Shown here: piece by piece, positions 1 through 6,976 of the stretch
Position numbering within the stretch: the first letter of the stretch is position 1
How the letters are laid out: each line of letters starts with the position of its first letter
Origin: Acidobacteriota bacterium
GTDB taxonomy: Bacteria > Acidobacteriota > Vicinamibacteria > Vicinamibacterales > Vicinamibacteraceae
DNA: 16,503 nucleotides
Reading direction: 5' to 3'
Assembly (NCBI GenBank): GCA_013695405.1
Contig: JACDAO010000223.1
Span: 1 to 16,503 of the forward strand
Position numbers and translations under genes: made by a program
Notes under the pieces: generated by a model
Database searches by the model: none
What the model saw: the letters and a program-made list of their open reading frames with translations, nothing else
What the model was told of the DNA's origin: nothing

Positions 1-547
1 CCTTGGCGCTGGTGAACTCCGAGGCCAGCGGCGAGTTGAGCTCGGCCGACACATCGGTGTACTTGGCATCGAGCACCACGCCGAGGAAGCCGCGGTCGCG
101 GTAGATGAAGTCGTACTCGTAGCCGAAGCGCCACGCATCCCACTTGAACTCGGCGCTGACCGGCAGCCCGACGTCGTAGCGGATGCCGTTGAAGACCAGG
201 GTGCGGCGCAACACGGTGTCGGCGGCGTACTTGATCGGCGTGTAAGAAAGCCGGAACTTGTGCTTGCGGGCCGGGCGCAGCACGAGGCGGAATTCCCGGA
301 ACCTGGCCTTCTCGACGTCGAGGTCATCGACCAGGTCGATCGGCGTGCCGGGGATGCCGAACTGCTCGCTCGAGAAGACGATAGTCGGGGTCGGGTTCCA
401 GAACCCCACCGCGCCCTCGACATGGTAGGACTCGCCCGTTGCGGGGTCGCCCGCGGACGGACGGTACTGGGCGAGGGCAGGCGCTCCACTCAGCAGGAGC
501 AGCGCGCAGGCGGCGGACAGCCGTGCAGACAGTCGTCGGTTACGCAT
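1..547 (-). CDS. Secreted, probable outer-membrane beta-barrel protein (partial)
   Basis: The minus-strand frame starting with ATG at 547 stays open to the window edge, giving 182 codons without the C-terminus. Residues 1-26 look like a Sec signal peptide: basic start (MRNRRLSARLS), hydrophobic core (ACALLLL), and a cleavage site after APALA with Q27 as first mature residue. The mature part alternates polar and hydrophobic residues and is rich in Tyr, Phe and Arg (for example RFREFRLVLRP and WRFGYEYDFIYRD), as in membrane beta strands. GGAAG at 552-556 lies just upstream as a possible ribosome binding site. I recognise no named family; an outer-membrane barrel is inferred from composition. 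A periplasmic protein is also possible. It is divergent from the ABC exporter operon. Confidence 0.7.
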   Translation of the reverse strand, partial: MRNRRLSARLSAACALLLLSGAPALAQYRPSAGDPATGESYHVEGAVGFWNPTPTIVFSSEQFGIPGTPIDLVDDLDVEKARFREFRLVLRPARKHKFRLSYTPIKYAADTVLRRTLVFNGIRYDVGLPVSAEFKWDAWRFGYEYDFIYRDRGFLGVVLDAKYTDVSAELNSPLASEFTSAK

Positions 548-687
548 AGATCTTCCGTGCCCCGGTATGTCCGTGCTGCATGATGCGGTGGGCAGGCCGG
601 CATGGAAAACGACGCCCGTGCACAGCCTGGGAAGCGTGCGTCGCCACCATACCACACGGTCCGCGCCGATTTCGTCCGGCTGAACTG

Positions 688-727
688 GCGGGCTCGATCG
701 ACCCGCCGAGGCTCCTATAATCGACGG
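688..727 (+). promoter_or_regulatory. Probable promoter of the ABC exporter operon (TATAAT, possibly leaderless)
   Basis: A perfect TATAAT lies at 716-721, six bases before the GTG at 728. That spacing would place the transcription start at or next to the start codon, giving a leaderless mRNA. There is no purine-rich ribosome binding site before the GTG. I see no clear TTGACA box. The -35 position is covered by an inverted repeat: GGCGGG 687-692, inner palindrome TCGATCGA 694-701, CCCGCC 702-707. This could be an operator. The promoter call rests on the -10 match and its position only. Confidence 0.5.
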
Positions 728-2485
728 GTGTTGTCTGCTTTTGGCCGGCTGTTGCCCTACGTGGCCCGGTACCGGCGTCCGATCGTGCTGGGCCTGTTGT
801 GCGCGGTCGCCTCCAACGTCTTCACGCTGCTCACGCCGTGGGTGCTCAAGTACGCGGTCGACGACCTGACCAGCTCGGTCAGCCGCTCGCGGCTGGCGCT
901 GTACGCCGGCGCGGTCCTGGCCATCTCGGCCGTCGGCGGGCTGTTCCGCTACCAGATGCGCCTGCTGATGATCGGCGCCTCGCGCGGCATCGAGTACGAC
1001 CTGCGCAACGACTTCTTCGCCCACCTGCAGCGCTTCCCGCGCGGCTACTTCGATCAGTCGCGCACCGGCGACCTGATGTCGCGCGCCTCGTCGGACCTCG
1101 GCGCGGTGCGAATGATGGTCGGCCCGGCGGCGATGTACGCCGTGTCGACTGGCGTGCTGGCGGTGGCGGCGGTGTCGTTGATGCTGTCACTCAACGTCCG
1201 GCTGACGTTGCTGCTCGTGGCGGCACTGCCGGCGGTGTCGCTGATGGTCAAGTACTTCGGCGCCGCGATTCACGTCCGGTTCGAGCAGATCCAGGCGCAG
1301 TTGTCCGAGATCAGCGCCATCACCCAGGAAGCGCTGGCCGGCGTACGGGTGGTGCGCGCCTACGGCCAGGAAGACACCGAGCGCCGCAAGTTCCTCGCGG
1401 CCAACGACGAGTACGTCGCGCGCAACCGGCGGCTGATCCTGCTGCAGGCCTGCTTCTACCCGAGCATGACCTTCGGCTTCGGGTTGTCGACCGTCGGCTT
1501 CCTCTATCTGGGTGGCCGCGAAGTCGTCGAAGGCCGCCTGACCCTCGGCGAGTTCGTCGCCTTCAGTGGCTACCTCGGGCAGCTGGCCTGGCCCCTGGTC
1601 GCGTTCGGCTGGGTCACCAATCTGCTGCAGCGCGGGCTCGCGTCGTGGCAGCGGATGCTGACCGTGTTCGACACCGAGCCGTCGATTGCCGACCGTCCCG
1701 ATGCGCGCGATCTGCCGACGCCGATCGCCGGCGACCTCCGGATCCGCCACCTGACGTTCGCCTACGGCAGCGGCCCGCCGGTGCTGCAGGACGTCGACCT
1801 GCACGTGCCTGCCGGATCGACGGTGGCCATCGTCGGCGCCACCGGCAGCGGCAAGTCGACGCTGGTGCACCTCCTGGTTCGTCTGTACGATCCGCCGCCC
1901 GGGACCGTATTCATCGACGGTCACGACGTCCGCGAGGTGCGGCTCGCGCAGTTACGTGGCGCGGTCGCGTTCGTGCCGCAGGAGACGTTCCTGTTCAGCA
2001 CGACGTTGGAAGAGAACATCGCCTTCGGCGCGTTCGGCCTCGACGATCACGACCGACGCGTCGGGGTCGACGCGGCCGCGGCGACAGCCCGTCTCGACAA
2101 GGACGTGGCCCACTTTCCGGGCGGCCTGCAGACCCGCGTCGGTGAGCGCGGCCTGACCCTGTCGGGCGGCCAGAAGCAGCGCACCGCGATTGCGCGGGCG
2201 CTGATGACCGGGGCGCCGGTCCTGGTCCTGGACGACGCGTTGTCGGCAGTGGACACGTACACCGAGGAGGAGATCCTGTCGCGGCTGCGCGCGGTCAGCG
2301 CCGACCGCACCACGATCATCGTCGCGCACCGGATCTCCGCGGTCCGCCACGCCGATCAAATCGTCGTGCTCGACGCCGGACGGATCGCCGAGCGTGGCAC
2401 CCACGACAGCCTGGCCGTCGCCGGCGGCCTCTACAGTGATTTGGTCCGGCAGCAGCAACTCGAAGCCGAACTGGCGGTCTCCTGA
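728..2485 (+). CDS. ABC exporter half-transporter, degenerate-site subunit (MdlA/TM287-like)
   Basis: This is a fused membrane-plus-ATPase ABC exporter subunit of 585 aa, counted from GTG 728. Six membrane segments are expected in residues 1-300, and the ATPase domain fills about 335-580. Motifs seen: Walker A GATGSGKST (370-378), Q-loop VPQETF, signature LSGGQ (478-482), Walker B VLVLDD (498-503), D-loop SAVD, and switch His534 (VAHR). The catalytic Glu after Walker B is Asp503, as in MdlA and TM287 type subunits of heterodimeric exporters. An ATG at 602 would add 42 residues, but they are Arg-rich, unlike the family, and span the TATAAT box, so I prefer 728. The stop overlaps the next start (TGATG). 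The substrate is unknown; a lipid or LPS-related molecule is possible given hldD downstream. Confidence 0.9.
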   Translation: MLSAFGRLLPYVARYRRPIVLGLLCAVASNVFTLLTPWVLKYAVDDLTSSVSRSRLALYAGAVLAISAVGGLFRYQMRLLMIGASRGIEYDLRNDFFAHLQRFPRGYFDQSRTGDLMSRASSDLGAVRMMVGPAAMYAVSTGVLAVAAVSLMLSLNVRLTLLLVAALPAVSLMVKYFGAAIHVRFEQIQAQLSEISAITQEALAGVRVVRAYGQEDTERRKFLAANDEYVARNRRLILLQACFYPSMTFGFGLSTVGFLYLGGREVVEGRLTLGEFVAFSGYLGQLAWPLVAFGWVTNLLQRGLASWQRMLTVFDTEPSIADRPDARDLPTPIAGDLRIRHLTFAYGSGPPVLQDVDLHVPAGSTVAIVGATGSGKSTLVHLLVRLYDPPPGTVFIDGHDVREVRLAQLRGAVAFVPQETFLFSTTLEENIAFGAFGLDDHDRRVGVDAAAATARLDKDVAHFPGGLQTRVGERGLTLSGGQKQRTAIARALMTGAPVLVLDDALSAVDTYTEEEILSRLRAVSADRTTIIVAHRISAVRHADQIVVLDAGRIAERGTHDSLAVAGGLYSDLVRQQQLEAELAVS

Positions 2486-4452
2486 TGTCGGCGCACGACG
2501 ACGAGATGCTGGGCAAGGCGTACGACGGACGACTGATGCGCCGCCTGCTCGGCTACCTGCGGCCGTACTGGGCGCGCGCGCTGGTGTCGTTGCTGGCGAT
2601 AGTCGTCGGGGTCGGCCTCCAGCTGGCCCAACCATTCCTGATCAAGCGCGCGATCGACGAGTCTATCGCCACCGGCGATCTGTCTGGCCTGCCGTTGATC
2701 GCGTTGCTCTATCTGGGCACGCTGGCCGGCGCCTTCGTCGCGGAGTTCCTGCAGACGACCACCCTGCAGATGCTCGGGCAGCGGATCATGTACGACCTGA
2801 GGCGCCAGGTCTATGACCACCTGCAGCGGCTCGACCTGGCCTACTACGACCGCAACCCGGTCGGCCGGATGATGACGCGCGTCACCAGCGACGTCGATGC
2901 CATCAACGACTTGTTCACGTCCGGGGTGGTCTCGATCTTCGGCGACGTCCTCTCACTGATCGGGATCGTCGTCGTGCTCGTGACGCTAGACTGGAAGTTG
3001 GCCCTGCTGACCTTCTGCGTGCTGCCGCTGATCCTGGTCGTCACGCAATGGTTCCGCCGACACGTTCGCGAGTCCTATCGCGAGGTGCGTACCTGGGTCT
3101 CGCGTCTCAACGCCTTCCTGCAGGAGAACCTCACGGGCATGAGCACCGTGCAGCTGTTCCGGCGAGAGGGTCGGGCGTTCGCGCAGTTCGACGAGGTCAA
3201 TCGCGAGCACCGCGACGCCAATCTCCGCTCGATTTACTACTACGCAGTGTTCTACCCGGCGATCGAGCTGATCGGCGCGCTCTCGACGGCGCTGATCCTG
3301 TGGTTTGGCGGCGCCTCGGTGGTCGGCGCCACGCTCAGCATCGGCACCCTGGTTGCCTTCATCCAGTACGCGCAGCGCTTCTTCCGGCCGATTTCGGACA
3401 TGTCCGAGAAGTTCAACCTGCTGCAGGCGGCGATGGCCTCCTCCGAACGCCTCTTCGGCCTGCTCGACACACCCGTGGTCATCGCGGACGGACGCGGGAG
3501 TCGGGAGTCGGCAGTCGGGAGTCGCACTGCCGCTGACGTCGCCGCCCTCCACCGAGACGTACCCGCCGTCCATCGAGACGTCGCCGCCGCCCACCCTGAC
3601 GTCGCCGCCGTCCACCCTGACGTCGCCGCCGCCCACCCTGACGTAGCCGGCGGACTTGTCCGACGGGCCCCTCGCGATTCCGTCCCCGGTCCGGGACGAA
3701 TCGTCGTCGACGACGTGACGTTTGCCTACAACGCTGGGACCGACGTGTTGCGGCACGTCTCGTTCACGGTCGAGCCCGGGCAGCGCGTCGGCATCGTTGG
3801 CGCCACCGGATCGGGCAAGAGCACCCTGATCAACCTGCTGCTGCGTTTCTACGACGTCGGCAGCGGCCGCATCCTGCTCGACGGCATCGACATCCGCGAG
3901 CTGCCGTTGGCCCAGTTGCGGCAGCACTTCGCGTTGGTGCTGCAGGACGTCTACCTGTTCTCGGGCACGATCGCCGGCAACATCCGGCTCGGGCGCGACG
4001 ACATCAGCGACGCGCGCGTGCGCGAGGCCGCCGAGGCGGTCCACGCCGATGAGTTCATCCGCGACCTGCCGCACGGGTACGACACCGCCGTCGCCGAACG
4101 TGGCGCGACCTTGTCGGTGGGACAGAAGCAGCTGCTGTCCTTCGCGCGGGCGCTGGCGTTCGACCCGCGCATCCTGGTGCTCGACGAAGCGACCTCGAGT
4201 GTCGACACCGAGACCGAGATGCTGATTCGCGACGCGCTGCACGTGCTGATGGAGGGACGGACGACGTTGGCGATCGCGCACCGCCTCTCGACCATCCAGG
4301 ACATGGACCTGATCCTGGTGCTGCACCGCGGCGAACTGCGCGAGGCCGGCACCCATCAGCAGCTGTTGGCGATGCGCGGCATCTACCACCGCTTGTACGA
4401 GCTGCAGTACCAGACGCACGCCACGGCTTCGTCGCCCATGGCCACTTCCTGA
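2485..4452 (+). CDS. ABC exporter half-transporter, catalytic subunit (MdlB/TM288-like) with repeat-built linker
   Basis: This 655-aa ABC exporter half pairs with the gene before it (one-base overlap). The membrane domain covers about residues 20-325 and the ATPase domain about 400-645. Motifs: Walker A GATGSGKST (439-447), Q-loop VLQDVYLF, signature LSVGQ (543-547), Walker B ILVLDE with catalytic Glu568, and switch His599 (IAHR). LSVGQ in place of LSGGQ, facing Asp503 of the partner, makes one ATP site degenerate, while Glu568 with the partner's LSGGQ forms the good site. The linker between the domains (about 337-395) holds an insert of GGGAGTC heptamers, five 21-bp repeats encoding DVAAxHP-type heptapeptides, and a 24-bp palindrome, all in frame. 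This makes the protein longer than usual (near 580-600 aa). All ATPase motifs are intact, so it is probably functional. Confidence 0.92.
   Translation: MSAHDDEMLGKAYDGRLMRRLLGYLRPYWARALVSLLAIVVGVGLQLAQPFLIKRAIDESIATGDLSGLPLIALLYLGTLAGAFVAEFLQTTTLQMLGQRIMYDLRRQVYDHLQRLDLAYYDRNPVGRMMTRVTSDVDAINDLFTSGVVSIFGDVLSLIGIVVVLVTLDWKLALLTFCVLPLILVVTQWFRRHVRESYREVRTWVSRLNAFLQENLTGMSTVQLFRREGRAFAQFDEVNREHRDANLRSIYYYAVFYPAIELIGALSTALILWFGGASVVGATLSIGTLVAFIQYAQRFFRPISDMSEKFNLLQAAMASSERLFGLLDTPVVIADGRGSRESAVGSRTAADVAALHRDVPAVHRDVAAAHPDVAAVHPDVAAAHPDVAGGLVRRAPRDSVPGPGRIVVDDVTFAYNAGTDVLRHVSFTVEPGQRVGIVGATGSGKSTLINLLLRFYDVGSGRILLDGIDIRELPLAQLRQHFALVLQDVYLFSGTIAGNIRLGRDDISDARVREAAEAVHADEFIRDLPHGYDTAVAERGATLSVGQKQLLSFARALAFDPRILVLDEATSSVDTETEMLIRDALHVLMEGRTTLAIAHRLSTIQDMDLILVLHRGELREAGTHQQLLAMRGIYHRLYELQYQTHATASSPMATS
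3496..3523 (+). repeat. GGGAGTC heptamer tandem repeat (4 units) inside the ABC gene
   Basis: Four consecutive 7-base units occur: GGGAGTC, GGGAGTC, GGCAGTC, GGGAGTC. They are read in frame as part of the interdomain linker (RGSRESAVGSR) of the second ABC subunit. The 28-base block is followed by 11 bases and then the 21-bp repeats. Confidence 0.85.
3535..3639 (+). repeat. 21-bp tandem repeat, five units, coding for a heptapeptide repeat
   Basis: Five 21-base units start at 3535, 3556, 3577, 3598 and 3619. Each begins GACGT and encodes a seven-residue unit of the form D-V-A/P-A-A/V/L-H-P/R. Units 3 and 5 are identical, and unit 4 differs from them by one base. Because 21 is a multiple of three, unit number can change without a frameshift, so copy number may vary between strains. 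There are no spacers, which rules out a CRISPR. Confidence 0.9.
3643..3666 (+). repeat. Dispersed 24-bp palindrome, copy A (in frame in the ABC gene)
   Basis: GTAG (3643-3646) is followed by arm CCGGCGGAC (3647-3655), centre TT, and arm GTCCGACGG (3658-3666). The arms pair at 8 of 9 positions; the mismatch is 3650/3663. It has the same layout as copies B, C and D. It is translated as part of the linker of the second ABC subunit. Confidence 0.8.
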
Positions 4453-4462
4453 GGACTCGTCC

Positions 4463-5452
4463 GTGATCGATCTCGCGCGTGCACGGGTGCTGGTGACTGG
4501 GGGCGCGGGCTTCATCGGCTCGGCGCTGGTCTGGGGCCTCAATCGGCAAGGCACCTCGCGGATCGTCATTGCCGATCGACTCGGCCGCGACGAGAAGTGG
4601 CGCAACCTGCTGCCGCTGCGCTTCGAGACCTTCGTCGAAGCCGACGACCTGATCGAACGACTGACCGCGGGCATGCTCGGCGACTTCGATCTCGTGCTGC
4701 ACATGGGCGCGTGCTCGGCGACCACCGAGCGTGACGCGACGTTCCTGATCCGCAACAACTACCAGTTCAGCCAGGCGCTGATCCTGTGGGCGGTACGCCA
4801 TGGCGCCGGGGTGATCCACGCCTCGTCGGCGGCGACTTATGGCGACGGCTCGGCGGGCATGGCCGACGACCCGGCCAGCCTCGACGCACTCCGTCCGCTC
4901 AACATGTACGGTTACTCGAAGCTGATGGTCGACCGCTGGCTGCGCGACCAGCTCCTGCTATCGCGCGTGGCGGCACTGCGCTTCTTCAACGTGTTCGGTC
5001 CCAACGAGGACCACAAGGGCGACATGCGCTCGGTCGTGCACAAGGCCTACGCCCAGGTCCGTGACGAGGGCGTGGTGCGGCTGTTCCGGAGCCACCACCC
5101 GGCCTATCGCGACGGCGAGCAGCTGCGCGACTTCGTATACGTCAAGGACGTGGTCGCGATCACGCTGCACCTGGCTGCGAGCGGTGGGACCGGGCTGATC
5201 AACGTCGGATCCGGTGTCGCCCACTCATGGCTGGACCTGGTGCGGCCGATCTTCGCCGCGCTGCGGCAGCCCGAACGGATCGAGTTCGTCGAGATGCCGG
5301 CCGCGCTGCGACGCACGTACCAATACCGGACCCAGGCCGATCTGACGCGCCTTCGTGCGGCGGGATATGGTGCCGCGCCCACGCCGCTGGCCGACGCCGT
5401 CACCGACTACGTGACTCACTACCTGACGCACGATCGTCGTCTCGGCGACTGA
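4463..5452 (+). CDS. hldD: ADP-L-glycero-D-manno-heptose 6-epimerase
   Basis: HldD (RfaD) converts ADP-D-glycero-beta-D-manno-heptose to the L-glycero form, the activated heptose for the LPS inner core, in the cytoplasm with bound NADP. The 329 aa are close to the family length (about 310-330). An N-terminal Rossmann motif VTGGAGFIGS is at residues 11-20. Family-typical stretches follow: HMGACSATTE, the ASSAATYGDG serine region (S121/S122), YGYSK with the Tyr149/Lys153 catalytic pair, FFNVFGPNEDHKGDM, RDFVYVKDV, and near the end TQADLTRLRAAGY. The GTG start has GAGGA (4451-4455) seven bases upstream, overlapping the stop of the ABC gene; the gap is 10 bp, so it is co-transcribed with the exporter pair. 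It implies heptose-containing LPS. Confidence 0.96.
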   Translation: MIDLARARVLVTGGAGFIGSALVWGLNRQGTSRIVIADRLGRDEKWRNLLPLRFETFVEADDLIERLTAGMLGDFDLVLHMGACSATTERDATFLIRNNYQFSQALILWAVRHGAGVIHASSAATYGDGSAGMADDPASLDALRPLNMYGYSKLMVDRWLRDQLLLSRVAALRFFNVFGPNEDHKGDMRSVVHKAYAQVRDEGVVRLFRSHHPAYRDGEQLRDFVYVKDVVAITLHLAASGGTGLINVGSGVAHSWLDLVRPIFAALRQPERIEFVEMPAALRRTYQYRTQADLTRLRAAGYGAAPTPLADAVTDYVTHYLTHDRRLGD

Positions 5453-5473
5453 CACCCGTCGGACCGGGCGTGA

Positions 5474-5529
5474 GCGGTAGGACTTGCCGACCGGCGGAGG
5501 AGACCGCCGGACAAGTCCGGCGGCTACAC
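5474..5529. repeat. Dispersed palindrome, copy B, plus a decayed inverted copy, between converging genes
   Basis: The intact copy reads on the minus strand: GTAG (5527-5524), arm CCGCCGGAC (5523-5515), centre TT, arm GTCCGGCGG (5512-5504); all nine pairs match. To its left on the plus strand, GTAG at 5477-5480 runs directly into GACTTGCCGACCGG, which looks like a copy that lost part of its left arm. CCGGCGG (5491-5497) can also pair with CCGCCGG (5504-5510), so two exclusive hairpins are possible. The 100-bp gap separates hldD from the convergent methyltransferase, so it may slow or stop transcription both ways, but there is no T-tract. Confidence 0.7.
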
Positions 5530-5542
5530 GTGAAGCCCGCAA

Positions 5543-5562
5543 ACATCAGGCATCAGGCATCA
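5543..5562. repeat. GATGCCT/AGGCATC heptamer repeat overlapping the methyltransferase stop
   Basis: On the plus strand ACATC AGGCATC AGGCATC appears. On the minus strand this is GATGCCT repeated, and the TGA stop (5555-5553) of the methyltransferase gene lies inside it. The same heptamer recurs at 14450-14472. Confidence 0.75.
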
Positions 5563-6314
5563 CGCTCAATGCCCCGCTTCTGCGCCAGCAGCAGTAGCGA
5601 ACTGCCAATTGGCATGTCAGTGCGGCGGAGCAAGGCGGCTTCGATGGCGAGCAGGCCCGTGAGGGCGCGATTGATCGGCGACGAGGGGACCCGGATCTCG
5701 CGCTCGGCCTGCGCGGCAGGCCGCAGGCCGCGCAGCCGCTGCCACCAGCGCAGCGTGTACATCATCGGAAACAGCGTGACATTGGTGAACGTGAGGCGCT
5801 GCACGTGGAACCCCGCCCCCTCGACCATGGCGTGCAGTTCGCTGCGGCCGTAACGATGCGCCTCTTCGGCGAGCACCGCATGGTCGCCGCGCAGCAACTC
5901 GAGCGCCGCGACATTCATCACCAGGTGACCACCGGGCGCGAGAACGCGGTGGAACTCGGCGAGGACCCGCTCGCCGGCCTCGGGATCGAGGCACTGCAGA
6001 ACGTCGAAGCACGTGACCAAATCAAACGCGCCCGACCGGAACGGCACGTGCAGGACGCTGCCCTGGGCAAGGCGGCGTTCGCCATGATCGGCGGCAAAGC
6101 GCAGGCCGGTCCAGGTCAGGTCGAAGCCGAAGGCGCGGCCGTGCCGCGCCAGCATGGGCAGGTTGACGCCGGTGCCACAGCCGCAGTCGAGCAGGCGCGT
6201 GGGCGGATGGACTGCCGCTGCCCGGCGCACCAGCGGCTCCGCGAACGCGCGAAAGCCCTTGAACCAGAAGTGTTCGCGCTCGGCACGGCGCGTTGCTTCG
6301 AGCAGCGCGTCCAT
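5553..6314 (-). CDS. Class I SAM-dependent methyltransferase
   Basis: A 253-aa protein of the Methyltransf_11/12 type. The glycine-rich SAM loop is LLDCGCGTG (residues 41-49). It is followed by an acidic residue after the second strand (FGFDLTW), a post-loop region FDLVTCFDVLQCL, and the motif III-like stretch RVLAPGGHLVMNV. The N-terminus (EREHFWFKGFR) resembles methyltransferases acting on lipid, sugar or quinone substrates, but the substrate cannot be read from sequence. The ATG at 6314 overlaps the stop of the 3D-domain gene (TGATG), supporting this start and translational coupling. A frame extension upstream to 6761 lies over the 3D gene and is not used. The stop and last codons lie in a heptamer repeat, so the native C-terminus may have been altered by repeat growth. 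Confidence 0.88.
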   Translation of the reverse strand: MDALLEATRRAEREHFWFKGFRAFAEPLVRRAAAVHPPTRLLDCGCGTGVNLPMLARHGRAFGFDLTWTGLRFAADHGERRLAQGSVLHVPFRSGAFDLVTCFDVLQCLDPEAGERVLAEFHRVLAPGGHLVMNVAALELLRGDHAVLAEEAHRYGRSELHAMVEGAGFHVQRLTFTNVTLFPMMYTLRWWQRLRGLRPAAQAEREIRVPSSPINRALTGLLAIEAALLRRTDMPIGSSLLLLAQKRGIERDA

Positions 6315-6976
6315 CACCGTGGAGTCGCGCGGAGCGGGCGAGGACTCGCTGCTGGCGCGGCCGCGTCGAGACCTGGCGTCGGCGTCGCCGCTGGAGGCGG
6401 ACCGGGCGTGCCGGGAACGCCACTGGTCTGCGACACCTCGAGCTGGAGCTCGCGTTCGCGGCGACGGAACTCCGATCCGACCCGATCGGGCGTGCTCGTG
6501 CGCGGGTTCCAGCCGAGGCGCATCACCTGCAAGGCGATGCCTCGTCGGCCGAATGCCAGCGCTTCGTTGCAATTCCACATGTAGATGTCGATCTGGCGGC
6601 CCTGCACCTTGGGACCGGTGTCGAGGATGGTGTAGATGCCGTTGTAGCGCGGGCCGAGCGAGTCGACCTGAATCACCGAGCCGACCGGCAGCAAATCCGG
6701 ATCGGCCGCGGCGATGCCGGTGCGGATTGCCGTCCCCGACGCCGTCGTGTGGCCCTTGCAATAGGCGGTCGCGCGAAAGCGCAGCCGGGTGCCTGGCGCG
6801 GGGGGCGCGACGTCGGCCGGGTCTGGCAAGGGCGCGACCACCGGAGACACGGCCCGCCGGAAGGCGCGCGGGATGTACCGCGAGTCGAGGATCGGGCTCT
6901 CGTAGAGCAGCACGAACCCGAGCGCCGCGCCGGCGGCGACGACGACGCGACGGCGGAGGGAGCGGGTGAGCAGCAT
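6314..6976 (-). CDS. Membrane-anchored 3D-domain (double-psi beta-barrel) protein
   Basis: A 220-aa protein with a basic start and one hydrophobic segment (about 11-25), probably an uncleaved anchor, a short Pro/Ala linker, then a 3D domain at about 67-156. The domain shows RATAYCKGH, TGIAAADPDLLPVGS, YTILDTG, and IDIYMWN; the candidate conserved aspartates are D92/D94, D119 and D130. The 3D domain is shared by MltA-type lytic transglycosylases and YuiC/YabE-like cell-wall proteins, so a role in the envelope outside the cytoplasmic membrane is likely; the activity is inferred from family only. The last 60 residues are Pro/Ala-rich and look disordered. ATG follows the thiL stop directly (TGAATG), so it belongs to the same operon. 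Confidence 0.82.
   Translation of the reverse strand: MLLTRSLRRRVVVAAGAALGFVLLYESPILDSRYIPRAFRRAVSPVVAPLPDPADVAPPAPGTRLRFRATAYCKGHTTASGTAIRTGIAAADPDLLPVGSVIQVDSLGPRYNGIYTILDTGPKVQGRQIDIYMWNCNEALAFGRRGIALQVMRLGWNPRTSTPDRVGSEFRRRERELQLEVSQTSGVPGTPGPPPAATPTPGLDAAAPAASPRPLRATPR

Noticed and set aside
602..727. ATG at 602 as start of the first ABC subunit
   Set aside because: The added 42 residues are Arg-rich, do not resemble ABC exporter N-termini, and span a perfect TATAAT box next to a better-placed GTG.
3535..3639. CRISPR-like array
   Set aside because: The 21-bp units are directly adjacent with no spacers, are translated in frame, and no cas genes are present.
2986..4758. 590-aa open frame antisense to the second ABC gene
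   Set aside because: Shadow of high-GC coding DNA. The plus strand has complete ABC and HldD motifs; the antisense product is low-complexity Arg/Gln/Asp/Val with no recognisable domain.
6315..6761. N-terminal extension of the methyltransferase to 6761
   Set aside because: It overlaps the 3D-domain gene in another frame; ATG 6314 gives the usual overlap and a standard methyltransferase N-terminus.
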